Assembly: GCA_022705365.1 (NCBI GenBank)
Contig: JAKJEP010000218.1
Span: forward strand, 264-6,057
DNA: 5,794 nucleotides
Source of the DNA: Planctomycetota bacterium
GTDB taxonomy: Bacteria > Planctomycetota > Phycisphaerae > Sedimentisphaerales > SM23-30
Direction of reading: 5' to 3'
Made by a program: the position numbers and the translations under genes. This document shows positions 1 through 5,794 of the stretch, one piece after another. The first letter of the stretch is position 1. The number at the start of each line of letters is the position of its first letter. Below the pieces are notes generated by a model, which saw only the letters and a list, made by a program, of their open reading frames with translations, had not been told where the DNA came from and ran no database searches.

Positions 1-621
1 ATTCAACTGGTCGGCGGGGAGAAGAAAGGCAGGCTGGTCATCCCCGCCAACCACTCCTTCCCCGAATATTACCCAGCCCAGATTTTCGGCGCCCATGTAA
101 TCTACAGCGACGATGGCGGCCAAAACTGGATGTTTAGCCAGGAAATCCAGCCCGGCTGCAATGAATCCCAGGTGGTCGAATTAAGCAACGGCAATCTGAT
201 GATGAATATGCGCAATTATTACCGCAAGGGAACCCGCGCTAAAGCCATCAGCCGGGATGGCGGGGAAACCTGGCCGGATCGATTTTATGAAACCCCGTTA
301 ATCGAACCGGTCTGCCAGGCCAGCATGATTGCATATCAACCGCCAGACCAAACCAAAATCCTCCTGCTGTTCTCCAATCCCGCCAGCCGGACCGAACGGA
401 TCAATATGACCATCCGGGCCAGCTTCGATGACGGCCTCACCTGGCCGCTCGCGAAAACGATATTCCCCGGCAAAAGCGCCTATTCCTGCCTGGTGACCAC
501 CGCGGACGGCAGGATCGGCTGCCTGTTGGAAGCAGGCAAAAAAAATGCCTACGAGAAAATCATCTTTACCAGCTTTTCCCCGGATTGGCTTCAGGAAATA
601 AACCCCCTGAAACGGGAATAA
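1..621 (+). CDS. Sialidase family (BNR/Asp-box) protein, C-terminal part, 5' end outside window
   Basis: The frame is open from base 1 to TAA at 619-621, giving 206 residues with no start in view, so this is the C-terminal part of a longer protein. Three Asp boxes (SxDxGxxW) are visible: SDDGGQNW (fragment residues 36-43), SRDGGETW (84-91) and SFDDGLTW (141-148), the repeat signature of six-bladed sialidase propellers. Residues fitting the sialidase active site are Glu55 (NESQVVEL), Arg71 (MNMRN), an Arg at 130 or 133 (RTER) and Tyr161 (SAYS), which would supply the Glu/Tyr nucleophile pair and two of the three carboxylate-binding arginines; the third Arg and the acid/base Asp would lie upstream. 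The family cleaves terminal sialic acids from glycans (GH33-like), but related propellers act on other sugars, so substrate is not proven. Secretion cannot be judged without the N-terminus. It is convergent with the - strand cluster and probably unrelated to it. Confidence 0.85.
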   Translation: MQLVGGEKKGRLVIPANHSFPEYYPAQIFGAHVIYSDDGGQNWMFSQEIQPGCNESQVVELSNGNLMMNMRNYYRKGTRAKAISRDGGETWPDRFYETPLIEPVCQASMIAYQPPDQTKILLLFSNPASRTERINMTIRASFDDGLTWPLAKTIFPGKSAYSCLVTTADGRIGCLLEAGKKNAYEKIIFTSFSPDWLQEINPLKRE

Positions 622-626
622 CCCGG

Positions 627-1694
627 TTACATTTTGCCGATTTTGTATTTGTTGAATCCGGAACTGAAATACTCCTGGGGCTTCTCCCGCGTCCCGGCGA
701 TCAGCAGGGCCTCGGTATCGGGAATCGATTCGACCAGGGCCAGCCCGTCTTCGATACCCAGGACCGAGACGGCCGTAGCCAGGGCATCCGCATCCACCGC
801 CTTGGGGGAAATCACCGTAACGCTGGGAAGCTTATTGGCCGGCAGGCCGGTGCGGGGATCAATAATGTGGCTTAATTTATGACCTTCCAATTCAATATAC
901 CGCCGGTAATCCCCGCTGGTGGCCACTCCCATATTGGAAACTCTAATCAGGCAAAAGGGACTCTGGCTGAGGGGATTGTCGTTATCCTCCGAAAAAGGAT
1001 TCTGTACCCCGATTACCCAATCCTTACCCGGCTGGTCCTGTCCGAAACAGGCTATTTCCCCGCCGATGTCCACCAGGGCCGCCATCACCCCGGGAATCCG
1101 AACCGCATCCAGGGCTTTATCCACGACATACCCCTTCGCAATGGCGTTCACATTTAACTGTATCCCTTCCCGGGCAAAGGACACCTCGCATGTTTCCTCA
1201 TCAGATAAAATCAGATATTGATATCCCACTTTCTGAAGAACTTCCGTCAGTTCCGCCTGACTGGGCCAGATCCCTTTTTCTTTGGCCTCGTCCCACATAC
1301 TCAGCAAAGGAGACACCGTAATGTCAAAAGCCCCTTTGGAGATACGGCTGTAATGCTGGGCTTTCTGCAAAATCCCAAAGGTCTCCGGAGATACCGCGAT
1401 GGGTTCTGAAGCGGCCATCCGATTCACCAGGGAAAGCTCGGAATCATCCCGGTAGGTACTCATCATCCGGTCAATTTCCTGCAAAACCTTCATCACCCGT
1501 GCCTGCGCTTCCTTGGCGACGTCCTGATTATCGCAGCGCAACTGCACCTGGGCAAAGGTTCCCATCGTCATGAAGGTGGCGGAATTGACAGCAATATAGT
1601 GAGGCCGGCTGTTCAAAACCCAGGCACTCAAAACAATACCAATCAATATGACCAGAAATACCAGAGCATGCCATTTTGTATATAATTTTTTCAC
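627..1694 (-). CDS. apbE: FAD:protein FMN transferase, ApbE family, membrane-anchored
   Basis: This 355-residue protein should transfer FMN from FAD to a Thr/Ser of a target flavoprotein, such as RnfG/RnfD or NqrC-type subunits, outside the membrane. Residues about 10-27 form one hydrophobic segment after a basic N-terminus (MKKLYTKWH), predicting an anchor with the catalytic domain outside. Family motifs follow in order: MGT (44-46), the SKGAFDITVSPL block (119-130), NAIAKGYVVD (183-192), VDIGGEI (208-214), ATSGDYRRY (258-266), HIIDPRTGLPA (276-286) and DADALATAVSVLG (301-313), which carries Mg/FAD-site residues of the family. Length is normal. Many ApbE proteins are lipoproteins, but no lipobox Cys is seen here. 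The start is GTG, backed by GGGAG six bases upstream. It is the last gene of the - strand cluster and has its own promoter-like sequence. The target flavoprotein is not in the window. Confidence 0.93.
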   Translation of the reverse strand: MKKLYTKWHALVFLVILIGIVLSAWVLNSRPHYIAVNSATFMTMGTFAQVQLRCDNQDVAKEAQARVMKVLQEIDRMMSTYRDDSELSLVNRMAASEPIAVSPETFGILQKAQHYSRISKGAFDITVSPLLSMWDEAKEKGIWPSQAELTEVLQKVGYQYLILSDEETCEVSFAREGIQLNVNAIAKGYVVDKALDAVRIPGVMAALVDIGGEIACFGQDQPGKDWVIGVQNPFSEDNDNPLSQSPFCLIRVSNMGVATSGDYRRYIELEGHKLSHIIDPRTGLPANKLPSVTVISPKAVDADALATAVSVLGIEDGLALVESIPDTEALLIAGTREKPQEYFSSGFNKYKIGKM

Positions 1695-1700
1695 AAAACA

Positions 1701-1705
1701 CTCCC
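1701..1705 (-). promoter_or_regulatory. Ribosome binding site of apbE
   Basis: GGGAG on the - strand lies six bases before the GTG at 1694. It supports the GTG start, which also places the membrane segment correctly after a short basic stretch. Confidence 0.7.
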
Positions 1706-1718
1706 ATTTTCAGAAAAT
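1706..1718. promoter_or_regulatory. 13-bp palindrome at the predicted apbE transcription start
   Basis: ATTTTC-A-GAAAAT is a perfect inverted repeat with 6-base arms around one central base. It overlaps the last bases of the TATAAT box and the expected start site, where a repressor could block transcription. It does not resemble the usual Rex operator (TTGT...ACAA type). An A/T-rich repeat this short can arise by chance, so an operator role is only a suggestion. Confidence 0.3.
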
Positions 1719-1745
1719 TATAACCGGGCCTCGTCAGATTGGCAA
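1717..1745 (-). promoter_or_regulatory. SigA-type promoter for apbE inside the 3' end of rex
   Basis: On the - strand, TTGCCA (1745-1740; 5 of 6 matches to TTGACA) is followed after exactly 17 bases by a perfect TATAAT (1722-1717). The -35 box lies in the last codons of rex and the -10 box in the 39-base gap. Transcription should start near 1710, leaving a leader of about 16 bases that still contains the GGGAG ribosome site. Box sequence, spacing and position all fit a vegetative promoter, so apbE is probably transcribed both from here and by read-through from rex. Confidence 0.72.
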
Positions 1746-2396
1746 GTGCGTTTGCTCTGTTTTTCTGCGGTTTAAATGATAGGACAATTCCGCCAGCCCG
1801 ACCGCCAGGTGCTCATGACGGACCACCACCTCTTCCGGCACAACGAGGCTTACGGGTGCAAAATTCCAGATGGAATACACCCCAGCTTTGATAAAGCGGT
1901 CTGCCAATTCCTGGGCGGCGCTTGCCGGTGTGGTAATAATTCCCAATTGGACCTCATGCTGCTGAATGATGGCTTCCATCTGCTGGACAGGCTGGACTAC
2001 GTGCCTTCCGATCAGCAAACCGATTTTTTGGGGATTATTGTCAAACAAGGCCACAATCTCCAGACCATAATCTACAAATTCATCGTAGGAGGCTACCGCT
2101 CCGCCCAGCCGTCCGGCCCCGATAACCACGGCCCGGGTTTTTTCATTAAAACCAAGTTTACGGCGAATGGTTTCCAACACCTGGTTGATATCAAAGCCGA
2201 CATGCGGATGCCCCTTCACCCCGATGGCCGCCAGGTCTTTGCGCACTTGGGCATCGTCCATATACAAAAGCTCTGCAATTCGGGCGCTGGATACTGTCTG
2301 GCCGGAATGGCTGCCCAGGTGATCGTGGATGAAATGATAATACAGCAGCAGTCGTTCCAGCGTCGGGCGATTCAGTCGAACATTCGTATCGGGCAT
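1734..2396 (-). CDS. rex: Redox-sensing transcriptional repressor Rex
   Basis: Rex (220 residues, normal length) is a homodimeric repressor that binds DNA when NADH is low and lets go when NADH/NAD+ rises, controlling fermentation, hydrogenase and respiratory genes. The winged-helix domain spans about residues 1-80, with VSSARIAELL and the hallmark AQVRKDLAAIG (49-59). The Rossmann domain follows, with the NAD(H) glycine loop GAGRLG (93-98), an acidic strand end ALFD (116-119) and WNFAP (177-181), a strong family signature. Some usual residues differ: GRLGGAV replaces the common GNLGRAL, and HVGFD replaces GxGY, suggesting a divergent or paralogous Rex. The ATG start has GAGGA nine bases upstream. 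It lies 60 nt after hydE on the same strand with no clear promoter between, so it is probably co-transcribed with the hydrogenase maturation genes, which are likely targets. No Rex operator was found in the window. Confidence 0.93.
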   Translation of the reverse strand: MPDTNVRLNRPTLERLLLYYHFIHDHLGSHSGQTVSSARIAELLYMDDAQVRKDLAAIGVKGHPHVGFDINQVLETIRRKLGFNEKTRAVVIGAGRLGGAVASYDEFVDYGLEIVALFDNNPQKIGLLIGRHVVQPVQQMEAIIQQHEVQLGIITTPASAAQELADRFIKAGVYSIWNFAPVSLVVPEEVVVRHEHLAVGLAELSYHLNRRKTEQTHLPI

Positions 2397-2456
2397 TTGC
2401 TCCTATCCTCTCTCGTAAGAACAAACCGGTTTCAGGGATCCTGTTTTACCAATCGT
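2397..2456 (-). other. hydE-rex intergenic spacer with rex ribosome site and a 10-bp palindrome
   Basis: This 60-base gap is the longest in the cluster. GAGGA at 2406-2410 is a well-spaced ribosome site for rex, with a second AGGAG at 2400-2404 closer to the ATG. A perfect palindrome AAACCGGTTT lies at 2423-2432, next to an imperfect one, CAGGGATCCTG (2433-2443). I see no convincing -35/-10 pair and no hairpin with a T-run. The palindromes could be a regulator site or an RNA-processing hairpin, or chance. Confidence 0.45.
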
Positions 2457-3488
2457 TCAGCTTCGTCTCCGACCCCCCTGGCCGCTGCCGACCTGGCGGC
2501 CGATGGATTCGATCCGGCCCCACAAACAGCCGCGGCACTGCCGGCTCGTCTCGTCGATACACGCCTTGGCCGGATAAATCTCATAGAGACGGCGATATTG
2601 GCTCGGCGTCAGATTCGGCATCACTATATTGGCGCCCCGGCACAAACCCAGTTCCCGGCCCTCCGTCTTATTAATCGTCGCCAGCGCCGTGGTACTGGGA
2701 ATATTCGCTTCCGGACACACCAGCCGCGTTATGGCAAGCACCTTATACACCATCAACTCCGTATTCGGCACCTGATTTCCATTGGTCAAATCGATGGTTT
2801 CCTGCCCCAGCGGCGTGGCCGGATGGGCTATATACGGCCCCACCCCAATCATATCCAGGTCCAGCGTGCGGAATAGCTCGATATCATGGGCCAGGTCTTC
2901 ATAACTCTGTCCGGGAATCCCGATCATCACCCCGCTGCCCACCTCATACCCCAGCTCCCGCAATTTTTTCAGCAGATCAAACCGATTGTAGGTTTGCTTC
3001 GGCAGGGAAGGATGAATCTTTTCATACAAAACCGGGTTCGACGTCTCAAAACGCAGCAGGTACCGGTTCGCCCCTGCCTCCCGCCAGGCAACCAGGTCCT
3101 CCACCGGCCTTTCCCCCATGCTCAGCGTGACCGCCAGCGGCGTTTGGGCCTTGATCCTCCGCACAATATTCGCCAGCCATTCCGTCTTGATGCCGTAATC
3201 CTCGCCCGCCTGCATCACCACCGTCCCATACCCGAATTCCACCGCATCCGCGACACACTGCATAATCTCTTCTTCGCTCATGCGATATCGCTCTAAACTT
3301 GCATTCCCCGCCCGCAGCCCGCAGTAGCCGCACTGACGCACGCAATAGCTCGATATTTCAATCAGCCCCCGCAGATGCACCGCATCGCCCACCTTCTCCT
3401 TGCGCACCGCATCTGCTCGCAGCCAGAGATCCTCCAGCCGCGATTCCTTTGTTTCTCTCAACCAACGCAGTATTTCCGTTTTATCCAT
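2457..3488 (-). CDS. hydE: [FeFe] hydrogenase H-cluster radical SAM maturase HydE
   Basis: HydE is a cytoplasmic radical SAM enzyme that works between HydG and HydF: it processes the HydG-made Fe(CO)2(CN)Cys synthon on the way to the 2Fe subcluster of the H-cluster. The CX3CX2C motif binding the catalytic 4Fe-4S cluster is Cys49, Cys53 and Cys56 (IEISSYCVRQCGYCGLR), the typical HydE context. A second CX7CX2C motif near the C-terminus (Cys310, Cys318, Cys321) matches the accessory cluster site of Thermotoga maritima HydE; many HydE lack it. Other HydE-like blocks are VVMQAGED (90-97), RFETSNPVLYEKIHP (146-160) and IGIPGQSYEDL (189-199). The protein is 343 residues, of family size. I chose ATG at 3488, with GGTGA just upstream; an in-frame GTG at 3494 would add two residues. 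Its start overlaps the hydF stop by eight bases, suggesting translational coupling. Biotin synthase is excluded by the two cluster motifs and the neighbouring hydF. Confidence 0.95.
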   Translation of the reverse strand: MDKTEILRWLRETKESRLEDLWLRADAVRKEKVGDAVHLRGLIEISSYCVRQCGYCGLRAGNASLERYRMSEEEIMQCVADAVEFGYGTVVMQAGEDYGIKTEWLANIVRRIKAQTPLAVTLSMGERPVEDLVAWREAGANRYLLRFETSNPVLYEKIHPSLPKQTYNRFDLLKKLRELGYEVGSGVMIGIPGQSYEDLAHDIELFRTLDLDMIGVGPYIAHPATPLGQETIDLTNGNQVPNTELMVYKVLAITRLVCPEANIPSTTALATINKTEGRELGLCRGANIVMPNLTPSQYRRLYEIYPAKACIDETSRQCRGCLWGRIESIGRQVGSGQGGRRRS

Positions 3489-4743
3489 TTTCACCAGTCA
3501 TTTTCTTCGCCGCCGCTTTCGCATTTCGATACACCTCCAGCGCCGCCGGAAACGGCTCCAGCGCCCGGTCGAATATCCCCAAACTATACGCGATCACCAG
3601 GCCGTAGTTAGTAATCGGCACCCCCTCCTGCCGGCAGCGCAATATCCGGTTCAGCATCTCCCGCCGATTGGCCACACAAGCGCCGCAGTGCACGATCAAT
3701 TTGTACTGCCGAATATCCTGCGGAAAATCATGCCCCTGTACATGCTCAAACTCCAGCTTCCCGCCCACATACTGGCTCAGCCAGCGGGGGATCTTCACCC
3801 GGCCGATATCCTCGCCGATCGGATGATGGCTGCACGCCTCGGCAATCAGCACCTTGTCGCCGGTCTTCAATTTTTCGACCGCCATCGTGCCTAATACCTG
3901 GGACAGCAAATCGCCGCGAAACCGCGCGAACAAAATCGAAAAACTCGTCAGCGGCACTTCCCGCGGCGTATCGGCCGCCACCTTCAAAAACGCCTGCGAA
4001 TCGGTCACTACCAGCTTTGGCGGCCGGTTCAATCGCTGTAACGCGCTGCGCAGCTCCCGCTCCTTCACCACCAGGCAATACGCATCGCTGTCCAGCAGAT
4101 CGCGGATCGACTGCACTTGCGGCAGGATCAACCGACCCTTCGGCGCCTCCTTGTCAATCGGGACCACCAGCACCGCCATCTCGTCCGGCCCCACCAAATC
4201 CCCCAGAATTGCCGGATTATTCACAAATTCATCCGGCACGCTATCCAGAATCGCCTGGCGAAAATCCAGGATCCCCTGCCCGCTCAGTGCCTCCGTATGC
4301 ACGACCGGAATCTTCCGGTTTCGCAATTCGTCCACAATCTTCTGATCCGGCCTGCCTAAATCCATCTTATTGAAAACCACAATCAGCGGAATTTCCCGCC
4401 GCACCACCTCAGCCAGAATCCCTTCCTCAAACGCTTCCCACTGCCCCGCCTGTGCCACCAGCACCGCCAAATCCGTCCGCTCGAAAACCTGCCGCGTCTT
4501 CTCCACCCGCAGCGCCCCCAGCGCCCCCACTTCATCAATCCCAGCCGTATCGATAAACAGCACCGGCCCCACCGGCAGCAACTCCATCGGCTTTTCTACC
4601 GGATCGGTCGTTGTCCCCGCAAATTCTGAGACAATCGAAACCTGCTGCCGGGTAATCGCGTTCAGCAGGCTGGACTTGCCCACATTCCGACGGCCGAAAA
4701 TCCCTATATGCAATCGAAATCCTTTGGGTGTACTCTGTGCCAC
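3481..4743 (-). CDS. hydF: [FeFe] hydrogenase H-cluster maturation GTPase HydF
   Basis: HydF is the cytoplasmic GTPase and scaffold on which the 2Fe subcluster is completed and from which it passes to the apo-hydrogenase HydA. The N-terminal Ras/Era-like GTPase domain (about 1-175) has G1 GRRNVGKS (17-24), a G2 Thr at 44-46 (GTTTDPV), G3 DTAG (65-68), G4 NKMD (125-128) and a G5-like EALSGQG (151-157). A dimerisation region follows, then the C-terminal iron-sulfur domain with the HydF-specific CxH-x45-HCxxC motif: Cys304, His306, His352, Cys353 and Cys356. The 45-residue spacing falls within the known family range. Length (420) is normal and all motifs are intact, so it should be functional. 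The start is GTG, 14 nt after the aspartase stop, with AAGAGGA nine bases upstream; the 3' end overlaps hydE by eight bases. Other GTPases such as Der or Era are excluded by the C-terminal motif. Confidence 0.97.
   Translation of the reverse strand: MAQSTPKGFRLHIGIFGRRNVGKSSLLNAITRQQVSIVSEFAGTTTDPVEKPMELLPVGPVLFIDTAGIDEVGALGALRVEKTRQVFERTDLAVLVAQAGQWEAFEEGILAEVVRREIPLIVVFNKMDLGRPDQKIVDELRNRKIPVVHTEALSGQGILDFRQAILDSVPDEFVNNPAILGDLVGPDEMAVLVVPIDKEAPKGRLILPQVQSIRDLLDSDAYCLVVKERELRSALQRLNRPPKLVVTDSQAFLKVAADTPREVPLTSFSILFARFRGDLLSQVLGTMAVEKLKTGDKVLIAEACSHHPIGEDIGRVKIPRWLSQYVGGKLEFEHVQGHDFPQDIRQYKLIVHCGACVANRREMLNRILRCRQEGVPITNYGLVIAYSLGIFDRALEPFPAALEVYRNAKAAAKKMTGENG
3491..3495 (-). promoter_or_regulatory. 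Ribosome binding site of hydE, within the end of hydF
   Basis: GGTGA, two bases before the ATG at 3488, matches the 3' part of the AGGAGGTGA consensus at the correct offset. The alternative GTG at 3494 has only weak purine-rich sequence before it, so this site favours the ATG. It lies in the last codons of hydF, so ribosomes finishing hydF may start hydE. Confidence 0.5.
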
Positions 4744-4752
4744 GCTCTATCG

Positions 4753-4758
4753 TCCTCT
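4753..4758 (-). promoter_or_regulatory. Ribosome binding site of hydF, touching the aspartase stop codon
   Basis: AGAGGA lies nine bases before the GTG start of hydF, and its first base is the last base of the TAA stop of the aspartase gene. It supports the GTG start and tight coupling of the two genes. Confidence 0.65.
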
Positions 4759-5794
4759 TACCGGGGCGGTAGATTCGGCATCCCCAGCCGACATACCGCT
4801 TCCGGACTGATAAACTCATCAAACTTTTCGCTAGTCAACCATCCCTGTGAGACTACGATCTCACGAATGCTTTTCTTCTCTTTTTGCGACTGGACCGCCG
4901 CCCGGCTTGCCTGTTCATAACCCAGCACCGGCAGCAGCGCCGTCACCGCCGCCGTGGAAGATTCCACCTGCCGGCGGCATCTTTCCTCGTTCACCTGCAA
5001 ACCTTCCACGCAATGTCTGGCCAGAATATCACACCCCCGCGTCAGCAAATTGCAGCTCTCCAGCAGGCAGGCTGCCACCACCGGCAAAAATGCATTCAGT
5101 TCCAGATTCCCCGCCCCACAGGCCATAGTAATCGTAACATCATACCCCATCACCATCATGGCCGCCTGGCTTACCGCTTCCGGTATCACCGGATTCACCT
5201 TGCCGGGCATAATGGAAGAGCCGGCCTGTCGCGGCGGCAGGATCAGTTCCCCCAGCCCCGCCTCCGGTCCCGAAGACAGCAGCCGCAGATCGCCGCATAC
5301 CTTCAGCAGCGAACAGGCACACGCCTTCAAAATGCCCGATACTTCCACAAACACATCCGCATTCTGCGTGGCTTCCAGCAGATTCTCCGCCCGGGCAAAC
5401 CCGATCCCCGTCATATCACGCAGCTTGTCCACCACGCTGAATATATACTGCCGCGGCGCCGCCAGCCCGGTCCCGATAGCCGTACCCCCCAGATTAACCA
5501 GCCGCAAACGCTCCTCGCATTTATACACCCGCCAGCGGTCCCGGTTAAACGCCTCCGCATACGCCCCCATCTGCCGGCCCATCGTCGTCAGCACCGCATC
5601 CTGCAATTCCGTACGGGCCACCTTCACCACGTGGGCAAATTCTTTTTCCTTCGCCTGAAACGATTCCTGCAGCCGCACCAGCTTCTCCTCCAGCCCGTGT
5701 AGCAGCCGGATCGCCGCCAGTTTCAGCGCCGTGGGATAGGTATCATTCGTGGACTGATGCCGGTTGATATCCTCCAGCGGCGAAACCCGCTGGT
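4758..5794 (-). CDS. aspA: Aspartate ammonia-lyase (aspartase), N-terminus outside window
   Basis: The frame is open from the right edge to TAA at 4760-4758: 344 residues of a usual 460-470, so about a quarter is missing. The enzyme should convert L-aspartate reversibly to fumarate and ammonia. Fragment motifs of the aspartase/fumarase superfamily are QSTNDTYPTA (13-22), VNLGGTAIGTGL (99-110), DLRLLSSGP (168-176) and the catalytic-serine loop GSSIMPGKVNPVIPE (191-205). The ending NPVIPE, the GNLELNAFLPV block (228-238) and the C-terminal SIREIVVSQGWLT segment point to aspartase rather than fumarase, which usually has NPTQCE. One motif is odd: ARTELQDA (59-66) replaces GRT[QH]LQDA. A GTG at 5678 is internal, since homology continues upstream of it. 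The gene precedes hydF by 14 nt. Ammonia supply to H-cluster ligand synthesis is a plausible but unproven role; the sequence alone does not prove substrate. Confidence 0.9.
   Translation of the reverse strand, partial: QRVSPLEDINRHQSTNDTYPTALKLAAIRLLHGLEEKLVRLQESFQAKEKEFAHVVKVARTELQDAVLTTMGRQMGAYAEAFNRDRWRVYKCEERLRLVNLGGTAIGTGLAAPRQYIFSVVDKLRDMTGIGFARAENLLEATQNADVFVEVSGILKACACSLLKVCGDLRLLSSGPEAGLGELILPPRQAGSSIMPGKVNPVIPEAVSQAAMMVMGYDVTITMACGAGNLELNAFLPVVAACLLESCNLLTRGCDILARHCVEGLQVNEERCRRQVESSTAAVTALLPVLGYEQASRAAVQSQKEKKSIREIVVSQGWLTSEKFDEFISPEAVCRLGMPNLPPR

Noticed and set aside
508..523. Inverted repeat GGCAG...CTGCC near the end of the sialidase gene, considered as a terminator
   Set aside because: It lies within the coding region and no T-run follows on either strand.
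533..549. AGGC-A8T-GCCT inverted repeat with an A-run in the sialidase gene
   Set aside because: The stem is only four bases and the homopolymer is in the loop rather than after the stem, so it does not form a terminator.
1776..2876. 366-codon open frame on the + strand opposite rex and part of hydE
   Set aside because: It is antisense to two clearly recognised genes, its product is rich in His, Arg and Gln with no recognisable domain, and it mirrors the codon pattern of the real genes.
2457..3488. Biotin synthase (BioB) or other radical SAM enzyme
   Set aside because: The motif context, the C-terminal CX7CX2C and the overlap with hydF all match HydE.
5676..5678. GTG as the start of the aspartase, giving a 306-residue protein
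   Set aside because: The conserved QSTNDTYPTA motif is encoded in the same frame upstream, so the gene extends past the right edge.
4884..5702. 272-codon + strand open frame opposite the aspartase
   Set aside because: The product is dominated by Arg, His, Gln and Pro, as expected from the reverse complement of a GC-rich gene, and the opposite strand is a well-conserved enzyme.
4758..5794. Class II fumarase (fumC) as the identity of the lyase
   Set aside because: The NPVIPE ending of the serine loop and the C-terminal sequence match aspartases; fumarases usually have NPTQCE there. Substrate still needs an assay.

Overview
The window looks like part of the chromosome of an anaerobic, hydrogen-metabolising bacterium, most likely a Clostridia-like Bacillota (Firmicutes). 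The grounds are a set of [FeFe]-hydrogenase maturation genes together with a Rex redox repressor, a family found mainly in Gram-positive bacteria. Base composition is moderate to slightly GC-rich by eye. The lineage call is inference; no rRNA or other marker gene is present.

Layout: positions 1-621 (+ strand) hold the 3' end of a sialidase-type beta-propeller gene that begins outside the window. Everything else is on the - strand and reads right to left: an aspartate ammonia-lyase whose 5' end is cut by the right edge (4758-5794), hydF (3481-4743), hydE (2457-3488), rex (1734-2396) and a membrane-anchored apbE (627-1694). The gaps are 14 nt (aspA to hydF), an 8-nt overlap (hydF/hydE), 60 nt (hydE to rex) and 39 nt (rex to apbE), so this reads as one operon. 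A good SigA-type promoter (TTGCCA, 17 nt, TATAAT) at the end of rex should also give apbE its own transcript. The sialidase and apbE converge with only 5 nt between their stop codons.

How the genes work together: HydE (radical SAM enzyme) and HydF (GTPase and scaffold) build the 2Fe subcluster of the [FeFe]-hydrogenase H-cluster. Their partner HydG and the hydrogenase itself are not in view. Aspartase releases ammonia from aspartate and may feed the bridging dithiomethylamine ligand; this is inference from gene position. Rex senses the NADH/NAD+ ratio and is a natural regulator of hydrogenase and fermentation genes. ApbE attaches FMN covalently to extracytoplasmic domains of redox proteins. 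The five - strand genes thus form a redox and hydrogen module, while the sialidase appears unrelated.

The least ordinary points are the aspartase inside the maturation operon, its altered catalytic-loop motif (ARTELQDA where aspartases and fumarases usually have GRT[QH]LQDA), and the internal apbE promoter with a 13-bp palindrome at its predicted start site. No mobile element, CRISPR array, tRNA, rRNA or riboswitch was seen. No stretch longer than 60 bases lacks a gene.
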